NCBI GenBank assembly: GCA_030388825.1
Contig: CP128835.1
Span: 620,001 to 684,000, forward strand
Length of the DNA: 64,000 bases
Reading direction: 5' to 3'
Source: Rossellomorea sp. AcN35-11
GTDB taxonomy: Bacteria; Bacillota; Bacilli; Bacillales; Bacillaceae_B
The translations under genes were made by a program, and so were the position numbers. The notes beneath the pieces were generated by a model. The model was not told where the DNA came from. It ran no database searches and was given only the letters and a program-made list of their open reading frames with translations. Positions 45,311-55,417 of this stretch are shown here, in pieces. Positions within the stretch are counted from its first letter, which is position 1; every line of letters starts with the position of its first letter.

Positions 45311-48300
45311 ACTCGGCTCACTCCCTTTATGGATTTTGACTGTGTCAATGGAACAGGTTTGACATTATCTGCTTTCATACTCCGAATAAATGCACGGAGA
45401 GTGTCAGCTTCTGTTAAGACTGTCACTCCTGCTTCTAACGCAGCCATCCTTCTCTTCTTCCATTCTTCCGTTTCTTCATGACTGAAATATATTGTGGCAT
45501 GGCTAGTTTCCATCCAGTCCCTAAAAGACGTGCTTGGTGCAGTGTGATATCGGCTTAATTCATGATCGTCACTGTCTATATAGATGGTCCCACCGGCCAC
45601 CACACGATCATGCAGTTCTTCAAACACTTTATACAGGGCCTCTTCAACCGTATTACCCAGACATAAACCTTCACCCGTTGCCTTCATATTGGCACCGAGT
45701 GTTTGATCGATTTCCGGCAGGGCATGGGATGAAAAGACAGGATACTTGACTCCTACCACGTTTAAATCAGTCGGGAGACTGAAGGCATTCACCCTCAATC
45801 CTTCATCACATATCAGATCTGTAGCCATATCGATCAATGAAATTCCGAGAATCTTACTGATCACCGGAACCGTCCGGCTTGCTCTTGGGTTTACTTCCAG
45901 CACGAACACATCTCCATCCTGCAGTAAAAATTGTATGTTCATGATCCCTTTGTATTGAAGGGAGTCCACGATTTTCCCTGCGTACCCTTCTACCATTCTC
46001 TTCACTTCATCCGACAGGGATTCAGAAGGGAAGATCGACATACTGTCCCCTGAATGGACGCCTGCCCGTTCAATATGCTCCATCACTCCAGGTACGTATA
46101 CATCCTCGCCATCCCCTACCAAGTCCACCTCGATTTCCTGTCCCTCTTTAAATTCATCCATTAAAATGGGAAAATACTCTTCATCCGCTTCCTTTATAAA
46201 CGCCTGTAACTCGGATGGCGTCGTGACCTTCACCATTCCTTTGCCTCCAATCACATAGGATGGACGGCAAAGAAGGGGAAAGGTTAAATGACGGGCTACT
46301 TGTAAAGCCTCTTCATTACTATGACAAATATCTCCTTTCACTCTTGGTATCGTCAGTTCATCGAGGAATTGATAAAATTGTTCGCGATCTTCTACACGTT
46401 CAATGATGCGTGAGGAGATCCCGAGCAATTGGACACCTTTTTGTTTCTAGCACATCCGCCAGGTTCAAAGCGGTTTGCCCGCCGAATTGAACCATGACTG
46501 CATCTACGCTTTCATGCCGGATGATGGAAAGGATCGATTCTTCTGTAATCGGTTCAAAGTAAAGGCGGTCGGCAGTTTCATAATCCGTGCTCACGGTTTC
46601 AGGATTATTGTTCACCATGATGGTCGTGTACCCATGCAGTTTTAAACGCTGAATCGCCTTGACCGCACTGTAATCAAATTCGACTCCCTGACCGATCCGG
46701 ATTGGACCTGCCCCCACTATCAACACCTTTTTCTCTCCTTCTAATGGTTGGAGTTCATTGTCTCCGTAATAAGTAGAGTAGGCATAGTTGGTGACGGCCT
46801 CAAATTCACCTGCACATGTATCCACCATTTTAAAAGACGGGAATACCCCTTGCTCCACCATCATCCGTTCAATTTCAGCTTCCGTTTTTCCGGTTAAACC
46901 GGCAATTGTCCCATTGTCAAACCGGAATGCCTTTGCTTCCTTCAGCAGAGCAGCAGTGAGCTCGGAGCCCCTTATCTTCTTTTCCATGGAGACCACATGA
47001 TCCATGACCGATAAGAACAGCTGGTCGATTCCCGTCTTTTCATGAAGGACAGAAACGGAACAGCCTCTTCTCAGCAGCTCCAGCAATTCAAAGTAACGGC
47101 GGTCGGTTGGGATCTTGATGCCTTGCTCCAGCTCTTCATACGATAAGCCAGCGAGTTCCCTTTCGATATTCGCAACAGATAAGTCCAGGGACTGAAGGGC
47201 TTTCTGAAATGCCGCCTCCAGCGAACGCTCGATCGCCATCACTTCACCCGTTGCTTTCATCTTTGTCCCGAGCACCCGATTGGCTTCCGGGAATTTATCG
47301 AATGGCCACCTGGGAAACTTGACGACAACGTAATCAAGAGCCGGCTCAAAGCTTGCAAAAGTGGTTCTCGTTAGAGGGTTGATGATTTCATTCAAGGTAT
47401 ACCCGACAGCAAGCTTCACCGCTATCTTGGCAATGGGATAGCCGGTTGCCTTCGATGCCAGGGCAGACGACCTGCTCACCCTCGGATTCACCTCAATGAC
47501 GTAGAACCGGTTACTGTAAGGGTCTAGAGCAAATTGTATATTGCATCCCCCCACGACCTCCAATGCACTGACAATGTTGAACGCTGCCGTACGGAGCATG
47601 TGAAACTCCTGATCTGTCAGGGTTTGGGACGGAGCAACGACGATGGAGTCCCCTGTATGGACTCCCACAGGATCGAAGTTCTCCATATTGCAGACAGATA
47701 TACAATTTCCTTTCGAATCTCTCATCACTTCATACTCGATCTCCTTGAACCCGGCAATGCTTTTTTCCACCAATACTTGATGAATCGGACTCGCCTTCAA
47801 TCCGGTTTGAACGAGTTTACCATACTCTTCTCTGGTTGAGGCGATCCCGCCACCTCTCCCTCCCAATGTATAAGCGGGGCGGACAATGAGGGGGAAGGGC
47901 ACCTTCTTCGAAAATAGTTGAGCCTCTTTGAGGTCGTGTACGATGGCACTTTCTGCCGTTGGATGCCCCAGTGTATCCATCAAGCTCCTGAATTTCTCTC
48001 TGTCTTCCCCTTTTTGAATAGAAGCCACTGACGTTCCAAGCAGTTTCACGCCATATTTTCCGAGAACCCCTGCTTCCTCAAGCTCCACTGCAAGATTCAG
48101 TGCGGTTTGCCCTCCAAGATTGGCAATCAATCCGTGGGGGCGTTCCATCTCGATGATCGAGGTCAAAGTCCTCACAGTTAACGGCTCACAATATACTTTG
48201 TCAGCGTGGGCTGTATCCGTCATGATGGTCGCCGGATTATGGTTCACGAGAATCACTTCATATCCCTCATCCTTAAGGGCAAGACACCCCTGGGTGCCTG

Positions 48301-48385
48301 AATAATCAAATTCAGCCGCCTGCCCGATGATGATGGGTCCCGACCCGATGATGAGGATTTTTTGAATACTGGTATCTTTAGGCAT
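45307..48385 (-). CDS. carB: Carbamoyl phosphate synthase large subunit (arginine-type), frameshifted
   Basis: Makes carbamoyl phosphate from bicarbonate, ammonia and ATP. First ATP-grasp half begins at ATG 48385 (MPKDTSIQKILIIGSGPIII), overlapping the carA stop by 8 nt. The frame is lost at DVLETK/RCPIARDLL; deleting one A from the T5 run (46438-46442, plus strand) restores GVQLLGISSRIIERVEDR and a second ATP-grasp half with KGMVKVTTPSEL and LEVNPRASRTVP. Reconstructed length is about 1025 residues, normal for the arginine-specific paralogue. The C-terminal end ADNVKPVPLTQSKSIKGVSRV is an allosteric-domain remnant. Fourth subunit context: carA upstream, argF downstream. The split is almost certainly an artefact. 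Confidence 0.93.
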
Positions 48386-49442
48386 ACAACTTCTCTCTCC
48401 CTGGTTGTGTAATCGTTTGATAGAATTGTTGGAATATCCACGAAGCATCTTCCGGTCCCGGACGTGCTTCTGGATGGAATTGCACGGATAGGATCGGTTT
48501 GCTTATATGCTGAAGCCCTTCAAGGGAACCGTCATTAACGTTCGTAAACCGCGGCTCCAGTCCGGTCCCGGCCAAGCTGTCCCCACTTACGACGTAATTA
48601 TGGTTTTGCGAAGTAATGAATACTTTCCCTGTCAGCACGTCGATGACTGGGTGATTGGCTCCCCGGTGACCGAATAATAGACGTTCTGTATCCCCTCCAA
48701 GGGCCAGGGCAATCAGTTGATGCCCTAAACAGATTCCGAGGGTCGGAAGCTCCATGATGATTTCCTTCAACTCTGGTAACAGTCTCATCAGTTCCTTCGG
48801 GTCTCCAGGTCCGTTTGACAGAACCACCCCATCAACCGTCCGCTTATCCAGTAAATCAAGCTGATGATAAGGAATGACCGTAACACGACACCCCATGTCT
48901 ACAAGGCTTGCAACAATCGACTTCTTCACGCCAAAGTCTATGACGGCTATATGCTTATTCCCACTGCCCATTTTTTGAATGTGGGAGAGGGCAACACGCT
49001 CAACCTGACCGGTATGCTTTTCTTCCCCTGGATGTACCTTTGTATATGAAATGCATGCATTTTGACTTCCGCCCTTACGGATCTCCTTCACTACCTGTCT
49101 CGTGTCCACCCCTGTCATGAAGGGGACCTCCCACTTTTGAAGGTAATCTTTGAGGGAAGACGTCGCATGATAATGGGAAAACAATTCAGGGGAGTGGAGC
49201 ATGACGACCCCTTTCACCTGGGGCCTGCCACTCTCGAAATCATCTTCATTCACGCCATATTGGCCGATGAGGGGATACGTGAAAACAACGATTTGATCTT
49301 TGTAGGAAGGATCGGTCAATACTTCCTGATATCCTGTCATGCCGGTAAAAAACACAATCTCACCCTGTACGGGATCTTCCTCTTCCATTGTGATTTCACC
49401 TGTAAAGGTACGGCCGTTCTCCAAACATAAGTAACCTGTCAT
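48378..49442 (-). CDS. carA: Carbamoyl phosphate synthase small subunit (arginine-type)
   Basis: A 354-residue glutaminase subunit. N-terminal CPSase domain GYLCLENGRTFTGEITME and class I glutamine amidotransferase domain with the nucleophile loop LGICLGHQLIALALGGDTERL (Cys in GICLGHQ) and catalytic His/Glu FHPEARPGPEDASW. Paralogous to the pyrimidine PyrAA but located with the arginine genes. ATG follows GGAGGTAATCTT. Upstream 73-nt gap to argD contains two ARG-box-like repeats, so carA may have its own ArgR/AhrC-controlled promoter. The stop overlaps the carB start. Confidence 0.95.
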   Translation of the reverse strand: MTGYLCLENGRTFTGEITMEEEDPVQGEIVFFTGMTGYQEVLTDPSYKDQIVVFTYPLIGQYGVNEDDFESGRPQVKGVVMLHSPELFSHYHATSSLKDYLQKWEVPFMTGVDTRQVVKEIRKGGSQNACISYTKVHPGEEKHTGQVERVALSHIQKMGSGNKHIAVIDFGVKKSIVASLVDMGCRVTVIPYHQLDLLDKRTVDGVVLSNGPGDPKELMRLLPELKEIIMELPTLGICLGHQLIALALGGDTERLLFGHRGANHPVIDVLTGKVFITSQNHNYVVSGDSLAGTGLEPRFTNVNDGSLEGLQHISKPILSVQFHPEARPGPEDASWIFQQFYQTITQPGREKLYA

Positions 49443-49458
49443 AAGATTACCTCCATTG

Positions 49459-49497
49459 CATGTATTTTTATTTATATATAAGTATTTTTATACATTC
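49459..49497 (-). promoter_or_regulatory. Pair of ARG-box-like operators upstream of carA
   Basis: GTATTTTTAT occurs at 49462-49471 and again at 49482-49491, exactly 20 bp apart, embedded in AT-rich sequence (ATGTATTTTTATTTAT, AGTATTTTTATACATTCAT). This resembles half of the AhrC/ArgR operator consensus (CTTGAATTTTTATTCATG). Two boxes two helical turns apart fit hexameric ArgR binding. Confidence 0.6.
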
Positions 49498-49514
49498 ATA
49501 TCCAAAAAAAGAGA

Positions 49515-50670
49515 TTAAGAGACTCCAACTGAATGATCCTTCTTCAGCGTGCTGACCAGTATGTGAACGGCCTGATCCAGTTCATCATAAGTGACAGTCA
49601 AAGGCGGCAATAAACGAATCACCCGAGGTCCTGCCGGCAGCGTCAATAACCCATTCTCCCGAAGTTCCTCGATGATTCCCTTTACTTCCACATCAAATTG
49701 AATACCGATCATCAAGCCGGCCCCTTTCACCTCTTTTACCCTTTCCGGGAGTCGGTTCTCCAACTGATTGATAAAGTAGTCGGCTTTGTTTTGAACTTCC
49801 GTCAAGAACGCTTCATCAAAGATCGTCTCAATGGTTGCTTTGGCTGCCGCCATCGCTAACGGGTTCCCGCCAAAGGTCGAACCGTGGGTTCCAGGAGAAA
49901 AGGAGGACCTAAGCTCTTGCTTGCCCATCATCGCCCCTACAGGAAATCCGCTTCCCAATCCTTTAGCTGTTGTGACGATATCGGGCTCCAGTTGATAATG
50001 CTGATAAGCGAACGGAGCTCCCGTACGTCCGATCCCTGTTTGGACTTCATCGATGATCAGTAAGGCACCCAGTTCCCTGCACTTAGTTTCTACCGCCTCC
50101 AAAAAAGAGGCTGTTCCCGGAATCACTCCACCCTCTCCTTGGATCACTTCCAGCATGATGGCCGCGACGTCTTTTTCCTTCACGTCCAAAACAGCCTGTT
50201 CATCGTTATAAGGTAGATACTCAAAAGATGGCACCAAAGGACCGAAGCCACTGTGAACCTTCTCCTGTCCTGTCGCACTCATGGTGGCAAACGTTCGGCC
50301 GTGAAAGGACTGCTTGAAAGTCACGATTTTTGTTTTTCCCGTATGTTTTTTGGCTAACTTGATGGCTGCTTCATTCGCCTCTGCTCCACTATTACAGAAA
50401 AAGATTGAATCTAATCCGCTTGCATTAGCAAGGAGGGGAAGCCACTTCTTCCTGCAGCTTGATCGGAAACAGATTGGACACATGCCAGAGTTTATCCAAC
50501 TGTATGGTAAGCGCTGCTTTTACAACATCAGGGGAGTGACCTAAATTACAGACCGCGATACCTGAAATGAAATCCAAATAGGACTGGCCGTTTTGATCTC
50601 GCACAATCGTTCCTTTACCTTTAACCAATTCAATATCTAAACGATGATAAGTAGGAAATAAATGACTCAT
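49515..50670 (-). CDS. argD: Acetylornithine aminotransferase, frameshifted
   Basis: PLP-dependent class III aminotransferase converting N-acetylglutamate semialdehyde to N-acetylornithine. ATG at 50670 overlaps the argB stop (ATGA). MSHLFPTYHRLDIELVKGKG, DFISGIAVCNLGHSPDVV and HVSNLFPIKLQEEVAS are in one frame; one extra base in the G4 run at 50435-50438 (plus strand) shifts the rest: LLANASGLDSIFFCNSGAEA, FHGRTFATMSATGQEKV, LLIIDEVQTGIGRTG and VTTAKGLGSGFPVGAM with the Schiff-base lysine. Reconstructed length 384, normal. The indel is likely a read error. Confidence 0.93.
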
Positions 50671-51458
50671 GCCGATTCGACTCCTTCTCCTTCTGTTATC
50701 ACGGTGCCCATCATTTCTCCGCTTTGAATGAACGTATCCTGACATCCAACGATCATGACCTCGTTAATCTTAAGCTCTAGAACCGACAAAGCTGCCTGTA
50801 CTTTTGGAATCATTCCTCCGTGGATGATTCCGCCTTCTATATACTGAAGAATTTCTCCCTTTGTTACACGTGGAACAATGTTTCCTTCTTTTAAAATCCC
50901 GGGTACGTCTGTGACAAAGACCAGCTTCTCCACTTGCATGGCTTCTGCTATAGCGGAAGCAGCCAGGTCCGCGTTTACATTCAACTTTTCCCCCTTGGAT
51001 GTTGCCGCAAGGGGAGCGATGACCGGTAAATAGTTCAGGGAGAGCAGATTGTGTAATAGGGTGAGGTTGACCTCTTCTATTTCCCCCACATACCCCAGTG
51101 TTTCTTCATCGCTCATGCTTGCCTTCAACAAACCGGCATCATATCCGCACAATCCCACTGCCCTTACCCCTGCCAGGTTGAGTTGATGGGTTAACCTACT
51201 GTTGACCTTCCCTTTTAACACCTGTTCCACCACTTCAAAAACTTCCCTGGTCGTTTTTCTTTGTCCGTTGATAAAGGTGGATTCAATGGCCAGCTTGCTC
51301 AGCATGGCTGTAATATCAGGACCTCCCCCATGAACGACAATTACATGGTAGTCGTCCTGTAGCGTTTTTATACTCTTAAAGAAGCGGGGGGACAGCTTGG
51401 AAAGGACACTGCCTCCCAATTTGATGGCAATCACCGGCTTATGTTCGATAACTTGCAT
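50667..51458 (-). CDS. argB: Acetylglutamate kinase
   Basis: A 263-residue amino acid kinase that phosphorylates N-acetylglutamate. Nucleotide/Gly loops: AIKLGGSVLSKLSPRF, VIVVHGGGPDITAML, LAGVRAVGLCGYDAGLL, LNVNADLAASAIAEAM and EGGIIHGGMIPKVQAA. The frame is open far upstream because it overlaps argJ; the ATG at 51458 (MQVIEHKPVIAI, 20 nt overlap) or at 51476 (MITSKS) is the true start. No strong ribosome binding site is visible, so translational coupling to argJ is likely. Confidence 0.92.
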   Translation of the reverse strand: MQVIEHKPVIAIKLGGSVLSKLSPRFFKSIKTLQDDYHVIVVHGGGPDITAMLSKLAIESTFINGQRKTTREVFEVVEQVLKGKVNSRLTHQLNLAGVRAVGLCGYDAGLLKASMSDEETLGYVGEIEEVNLTLLHNLLSLNYLPVIAPLAATSKGEKLNVNADLAASAIAEAMQVEKLVFVTDVPGILKEGNIVPRVTKGEILQYIEGGIIHGGMIPKVQAALSVLELKINEVMIVGCQDTFIQSGEMMGTVITEGEGVESA

Positions 51459-52668
51459 TGATTTTGACGTAATCATACGTAAGATCGCACCCCCAGGCAG
51501 TTCCTTTTCCTTTCCCACTATGCAAATCGACAGATATGACCACCTGGTCAAGAAGCATATACTGACTGACTTTCTCTTCATTGAACGGTTGAGGAGTACC
51601 ATTTGAGAATACAAGAGTCTCTCCGATGTAAATGTCACACTGATCAGGCTCAAGGGTCGCCTCACTGTGTCCCATGGCACCAACGATCCTTCCCCAGTTA
51701 GGGTCTCCCCCGTATATGGCTGTCTTCACTAAATTGGAACCGACGATTTTTTTGGCTAACCTATTAGCATCTCCATCAGAGTGGGCGCCATTGACGTTCA
51801 CTTCCACGAGTTTGGTTGCACCCTCGCCATCCCTGGCAATTTGTTTGGCCAGATCCTGACAAACCTGATTTAGGCCTTCCTGGAAGTGATCCCAATCCGG
51901 GTGAGCTTCATCCAACGGATTGTGGTCCGTCATCCCATTTGCCATTGCAATGACCATATCATTCGTAGATGTTTCTCCATCGACTGTGATCTGATTGAAC
52001 GATTGATTGATTGCTATTTTAAGTGCCTTTTGCAGCATGGCGGATGAAATCGTTGCATCCGTAGTGATGAACCCGAGCATGGTCGCCATATTCGGATGAA
52101 TCATACCGGATCCCTTGGCACATCCCCCGATGGTGACGGTCTCCCCATCTAATTTCACGGTATAGCATGCCGTTTTCTCCGTGGTATCTGTCGTCAGGAT
52201 CGCCTGTTGAAATGATCGGGCTCCATCTGGTGAAGAATCAACCAGTATTTCGCTGCACCCCTTTTCAATCTTCTCCATGTGAAGCCACTCACCGATGACC
52301 CCTGTGGAAGCTACGGCTACATACTCATTGGGAATGAGAAAACGGGCAGCTACCCACTCTCTCATTTGATAAGCATCCTTCAGCCCCTGTTCTCCTGTGC
52401 AGGCATTTGCAATCGCGCTGTTTACAACGATTGCCTGCAGACTTTGGGATGCAGAAATACTTTCTTGTGTGACTTTAAGGGGAGCCGCCTGAAAATGACT
52501 TTGGGTATATACAGCCCCTACTTGTGCCTCTTTCTCGCTATAAATGACTCCAAAGTCTTTCTTTGCATATCGGAGGCCGATATGCATCCCTCCTGCCTTG
52601 AACCCTTGAGGCGAAAGAATCGTCCCTCCCTGTATAGGTTGGACAGCCATTTCTTTTACTAGTTTCAT
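51439..52668 (-). CDS. argJ: Bifunctional ornithine acetyltransferase/N-acetylglutamate synthase
   Basis: A 409-residue self-cleaving Ntn-like enzyme; recycles the acetyl group from acetylornithine to glutamate. The cleavage/nucleophile threonine is in the motif HPNMATMLGFITTDA (A-T-M-L); other family blocks are GIGEWLHMEKI-type VIGEWLHMEKIEKG, GGCAKGSGMIHPN and GDPNWGRIVGAMG. ATG behind GAGGGGGAG. It follows argC directly (14 nt) and overlaps argB. The presence of argJ means a cyclic acetyl pathway and no need for separate argA. Confidence 0.96.
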   Translation of the reverse strand: MKLVKEMAVQPIQGGTILSPQGFKAGGMHIGLRYAKKDFGVIYSEKEAQVGAVYTQSHFQAAPLKVTQESISASQSLQAIVVNSAIANACTGEQGLKDAYQMREWVAARFLIPNEYVAVASTGVIGEWLHMEKIEKGCSEILVDSSPDGARSFQQAILTTDTTEKTACYTVKLDGETVTIGGCAKGSGMIHPNMATMLGFITTDATISSAMLQKALKIAINQSFNQITVDGETSTNDMVIAMANGMTDHNPLDEAHPDWDHFQEGLNQVCQDLAKQIARDGEGATKLVEVNVNGAHSDGDANRLAKKIVGSNLVKTAIYGGDPNWGRIVGAMGHSEATLEPDQCDIYIGETLVFSNGTPQPFNEEKVSQYMLLDQVVISVDLHSGKGKGTAWGCDLTYDYVKINASYRT

Positions 52669-52682
52669 TGATTCTCCCCCTC

Positions 52683-53720
52683 TTATGGATAAATTGGATA
52701 ATGATGAAGTCCCGTCGTTTCGTCCAAACCGAGCATGACATTCATATTCTGCACCGCCTGGCCCGCTGCACCCTTCAGTAAGTTATCGATCACTGATACA
52801 ATCGTCACTCGATTCGTCCGTGAGTCTGTCTTTATAGCAATATCACAGAAGTTTGTTCCGAATACTTCTTTCGTACTCGGGAACTGACCTTTAGGACGAA
52901 TCCTGATGAAGGGATGGTTCCCGTAATACTCCTGATAGAGATTGTGCAAACGTTCAGTGGTGTAAGTGCTTTTCAATTCTGCATACATGGTAGCCATGAT
53001 CCCCCGTGTCATGGGAATGAGGTGTGTCGTAAAGGTAATGGGGCCTGCCCCCCTGTCCCATGCCTTCAATTGCTGTTCGATTTCAGGGATGTGCTGATGC
53101 TCATGAACTTTGTATATTCTCAGGTTTTCTTGAGTTTCTGAAAAATGACTCGATTGAGTCGCTTTTCTCCCGGCTCCAGACAAACCCGTTTTGGCATCGA
53201 TAATGATGGATCTGGATTCTGCGATTCCATGATGGAAAAGTGGAGCCAATCCCAGTAGGGCAGCAGTCGGAAAGCAGCCAGGGTTGGCAATCAGTCCAGC
53301 CTCTTTAATGGAGTGTTGATTACATTCCGTCAAACCATAAACCGCTTCTTCTAAAATATCTGGCGGTGCTGATTCTCCTTTGTACCATTCTTCGTATTGT
53401 TTCGGATCCTTCAAACGCAAATCGCCGGAAAGGTCGATCACCTTTACTTTGTTTCCGACAAGCTTCTGGGATAAATCCTTTGATACACCTGAGGGAGCTT
53501 GAGCGAGAAAGACGAAATCAAGTTCCTGCATCTCCTCTACTTTAATGGGCTTCACTACTTCACGTGACAAGTTAAAGAGGTGTGGATATTGATCTGCATA
53601 AGGTGTCTCGTTCAAAGAAGATGAATATAAAATACATCCACCTACATAAGGATGATTCGATAACAACCGGTACAACTCCACTCCACCATAACCAGTACTA
53701 CCAACAATACCAACATTCAA
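52683..53720 (-). CDS. argC: N-acetyl-gamma-glutamyl-phosphate reductase
   Basis: A 345-residue NADP-dependent reductase. NADP loop VGIVGSTGYGGVELYRLL at the start, catalytic cysteine in LIANPGCFPTAALLGL (about 140-155), AKTGLSGAGRKATQSSHFSE, and the His-containing FTTHLIPMTRGIMAT. First gene of argCJBD-carAB-argF. The TTG start at 53720 (NVGIVGSTG) is the only in-frame option: a stop lies shortly upstream; GGTG precedes it. Upstream lie a sigma-A promoter and two ARG-box-like sequences. Confidence 0.95.
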   Translation of the reverse strand: MNVGIVGSTGYGGVELYRLLSNHPYVGGCILYSSSLNETPYADQYPHLFNLSREVVKPIKVEEMQELDFVFLAQAPSGVSKDLSQKLVGNKVKVIDLSGDLRLKDPKQYEEWYKGESAPPDILEEAVYGLTECNQHSIKEAGLIANPGCFPTAALLGLAPLFHHGIAESRSIIIDAKTGLSGAGRKATQSSHFSETQENLRIYKVHEHQHIPEIEQQLKAWDRGAGPITFTTHLIPMTRGIMATMYAELKSTYTTERLHNLYQEYYGNHPFIRIRPKGQFPSTKEVFGTNFCDIAIKTDSRTNRVTIVSVIDNLLKGAAGQAVQNMNVMLGLDETTGLHHYPIYP

Positions 53721-53759
53721 ATCGTTTCACCACACAGATTATTTTTTAAATTAGCTCTA

Positions 53760-53808
53760 ATTATATGTATGTATATTAATAAAATCAATAGTATATTTAT
53801 AAATATTC
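53760..53808 (-). promoter_or_regulatory. argC promoter with two ARG-box-like operators
   Basis: On the minus strand TTGATT (53788-53783) and TATAAT (53765-53760) are 17 bp apart. GTATATT occurs at 53771 and 53791, 20 bp apart; the second copy begins an 18-bp near-palindrome GTATATTTATAAATATTC (53791-53808), the length of an ArgR/AhrC box. Box one overlaps the -35/spacer, so repressor binding would block polymerase when arginine is abundant. Confidence 0.65.
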
Positions 53809-53867
53809 TCATGAAATTACTCTATTTACCCAATCACTCCAATCGTACGAAGAGAACATCAAAATAA

Positions 53868-53910
53868 AAGGTCCGTCCCTCAGGGTGTAACACCCCGAGG
53901 GACGGACCTA
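53868..53910. repeat. Perfect GGTCCGTCCC hairpin after aceA
   Basis: AGGTCCGTCCCTC (from 53869) pairs with GAGGGACGGACCT (to 53909), extended by GGGTGT/ACACCC inside. T-rich flanks (ATTTTC) on both sides; it lies 24 nt behind the aceA stop and can act as terminator. Confidence 0.85.
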
Positions 53911-53933
53911 TTTTCTTACCATACGCCATGTGT

Positions 53934-55214
53934 TTAGAATTGAGCAGCCTCTGTCGAACCTTTAAGAGCTGTTGTAGAGGATGTTCCGCCTGAGATCACC
54001 ATGGATACTTCATCAAAGTAGCCCGTTCCTACTTCACGCTGGTGTCTCGTAGCAGAATAACCATGCTTCTCACTTGCGAATTCCGCTTCTTGAAGCTGAG
54101 AATAAGCAGCCATTCCACGCTCTTTATAGCCTCTTGCAAGTTCGAACATGCTATGGTTCAGTGCATGGAATCCTGCAAGGGTTACAAATTGGAACTTATA
54201 GCCCATTTTCCCAAGCTCAACCTGGAATTTAGCGATTGTTTCATCGTCCAGCTTCTTCTTCCAGTTAAAGGAAGGTGAACAGTTATAGGCTAACAATTTA
54301 CCTGGATGCTCAGCATGGATTGCCTCTGCAAATCTGCGGGCTTCTTCAAGGTTCGGTTCTGACGTTTCACACCAGACAAGATCTGCATAAGGAGCATACG
54401 CCAAGCCTCTTGCAATTGCCTGGTCAAGACCGGCTTTCGTGCGGAAGAAGCCTTCAGGAGTTCTTTCACCAGTAATGAACTCTGCATCATACGGATCTAC
54501 ATCGCTTGTGATTAAATCTGCTGCATTCGCGTCAGTACGGGCGACGATCAAGGTTGGTACCCCCATCACATCGGCGGCAAGACGAGCCGAGATAAGATTT
54601 TTCACAGACGTTTGTGTCGGAAGTAATACTTTGCCTCCCAAGTGTCCGCATTTCTTTTCAGAAGAAAGCTGATCTTCGAAGTGGACGGCTGAAGCACCCG
54701 CTTCGATCATACCTTTCATCAATTCAAATACATTCAGCTGACCGCCAAATCCTGCCTCTGCATCGGCTACAATCGGCACAAACCAGTCAATCGATTCATC
54801 GCCTTCAACATAATGAACCTGATCGGCACGCTGCAGGGCCTGGTTGATCCTTTTTACGACAGATGGGACAGAGTTTGCAGGATACAAGCTTTGATCTGGA
54901 TACATCTGCCCTGCGAGGTTGGCGTCCGCTGCTACCTGCCATCCACTCAAATAGATTGCTTTCAGACCAGCTCGTACTTGTTGGACAGCCTGGTTACCTG
55001 TGAGTGCACCGAGTGCATTGATATAACTCTCAGTGTGCAGAAGGTCCCACAGCTTTTCAGAGCCGCGTCGTGCAAGGGTATGCTCAATATCAATAGAACC
55101 TCTTAGACGGATGACATCTTCAGCAGAATACGGTCGGGATACACCCTTCCATCTTTGGTCCATTTCCCAGTTTTCCTGCAGTGCTTTTACACGTTCGTTC
55201 GTTGCTTTTACCAT
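53934..55214 (-). CDS. aceA: Isocitrate lyase
   Basis: A 426-residue glyoxylate-shunt enzyme that cleaves isocitrate to glyoxylate and succinate. The catalytic motif KKCGHLGGK (active Cys in KCGH) is around residue 190; other family blocks are [57 protein letters not shown] and [14 protein letters not shown] behind AAAGGGAGAG. It lies downstream of the malate synthase gene with a 200-nt gap. Confidence 0.96.
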   Translation of the reverse strand: MVKATNERVKALQENWEMDQRWKGVSRPYSAEDVIRLRGSIDIEHTLARRGSEKLWDLLHTESYINALGALTGNQAVQQVRAGLKAIYLSGWQVAADANLAGQMYPDQSLYPANSVPSVVKRINQALQRADQVHYVEGDESIDWFVPIVADAEAGFGGQLNVFELMKGMIEAGASAVHFEDQLSSEKKCGHLGGKVLLPTQTSVKNLISARLAADVMGVPTLIVARTDANAADLITSDVDPYDAEFITGERTPEGFFRTKAGLDQAIARGLAYAPYADLVWCETSEPNLEEARRFAEAIHAEHPGKLLAYNCSPSFNWKKKLDDETIAKFQVELGKMGYKFQFVTLAGFHALNHSMFELARGYKERGMAAYSQLQEAEFASEKHGYSATRHQREVGTGYFDEVSMVISGGTSSTTALKGSTEAAQF

Positions 55215-55310
55215 CTAAAATCTCTCCCTTTTATATGTTTTTCGTTTTTTCACACCTGGCCGGCCGTCCTGCACGTTGGTGGTGATACTCAGTTTCACTA
55301 TTCAGGGGTG

Positions 55311-55327
55311 AGAGGTCCGTCCCTCAC
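55311..55327. repeat. GGTCCGTCCC arm in the aceB-aceA gap
   Basis: GTGAGAGGTCCGTCCCTCAC forms its own short stem (GTGAG/CTCAC) around the repeat unit (GGTCCGTCCC at 55314-55323). Confidence 0.75.
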
Positions 55328-55395
55328 TTCACTGAAGCGGTAATTTGTTAAAGTCTTTAGGGTTGTGTATTCAACGTTTTGAGTTGATGATGTCT

Positions 55396-55417
55396 TTTTT
55401 AGAGGTCCGTCCCTCTA
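55396..55417. repeat. GGTCCGTCCC arm forming a short hairpin behind aceB
   Basis: TTTAGAGG and CCTCTAAA flank TCCGTC, an 8-bp perfect stem with unit GGTCCGTCCC at 55404-55413, immediately after the aceB stop at 55415. Not followed by a T-run on the minus strand. Confidence 0.7.

Noticed and set aside
45307-48385. Two separate carbamoyl phosphate synthase genes (split carB)
   Set aside because: A one-base correction in an A-run gives an intact single-chain enzyme; the second frame has no own start signal.
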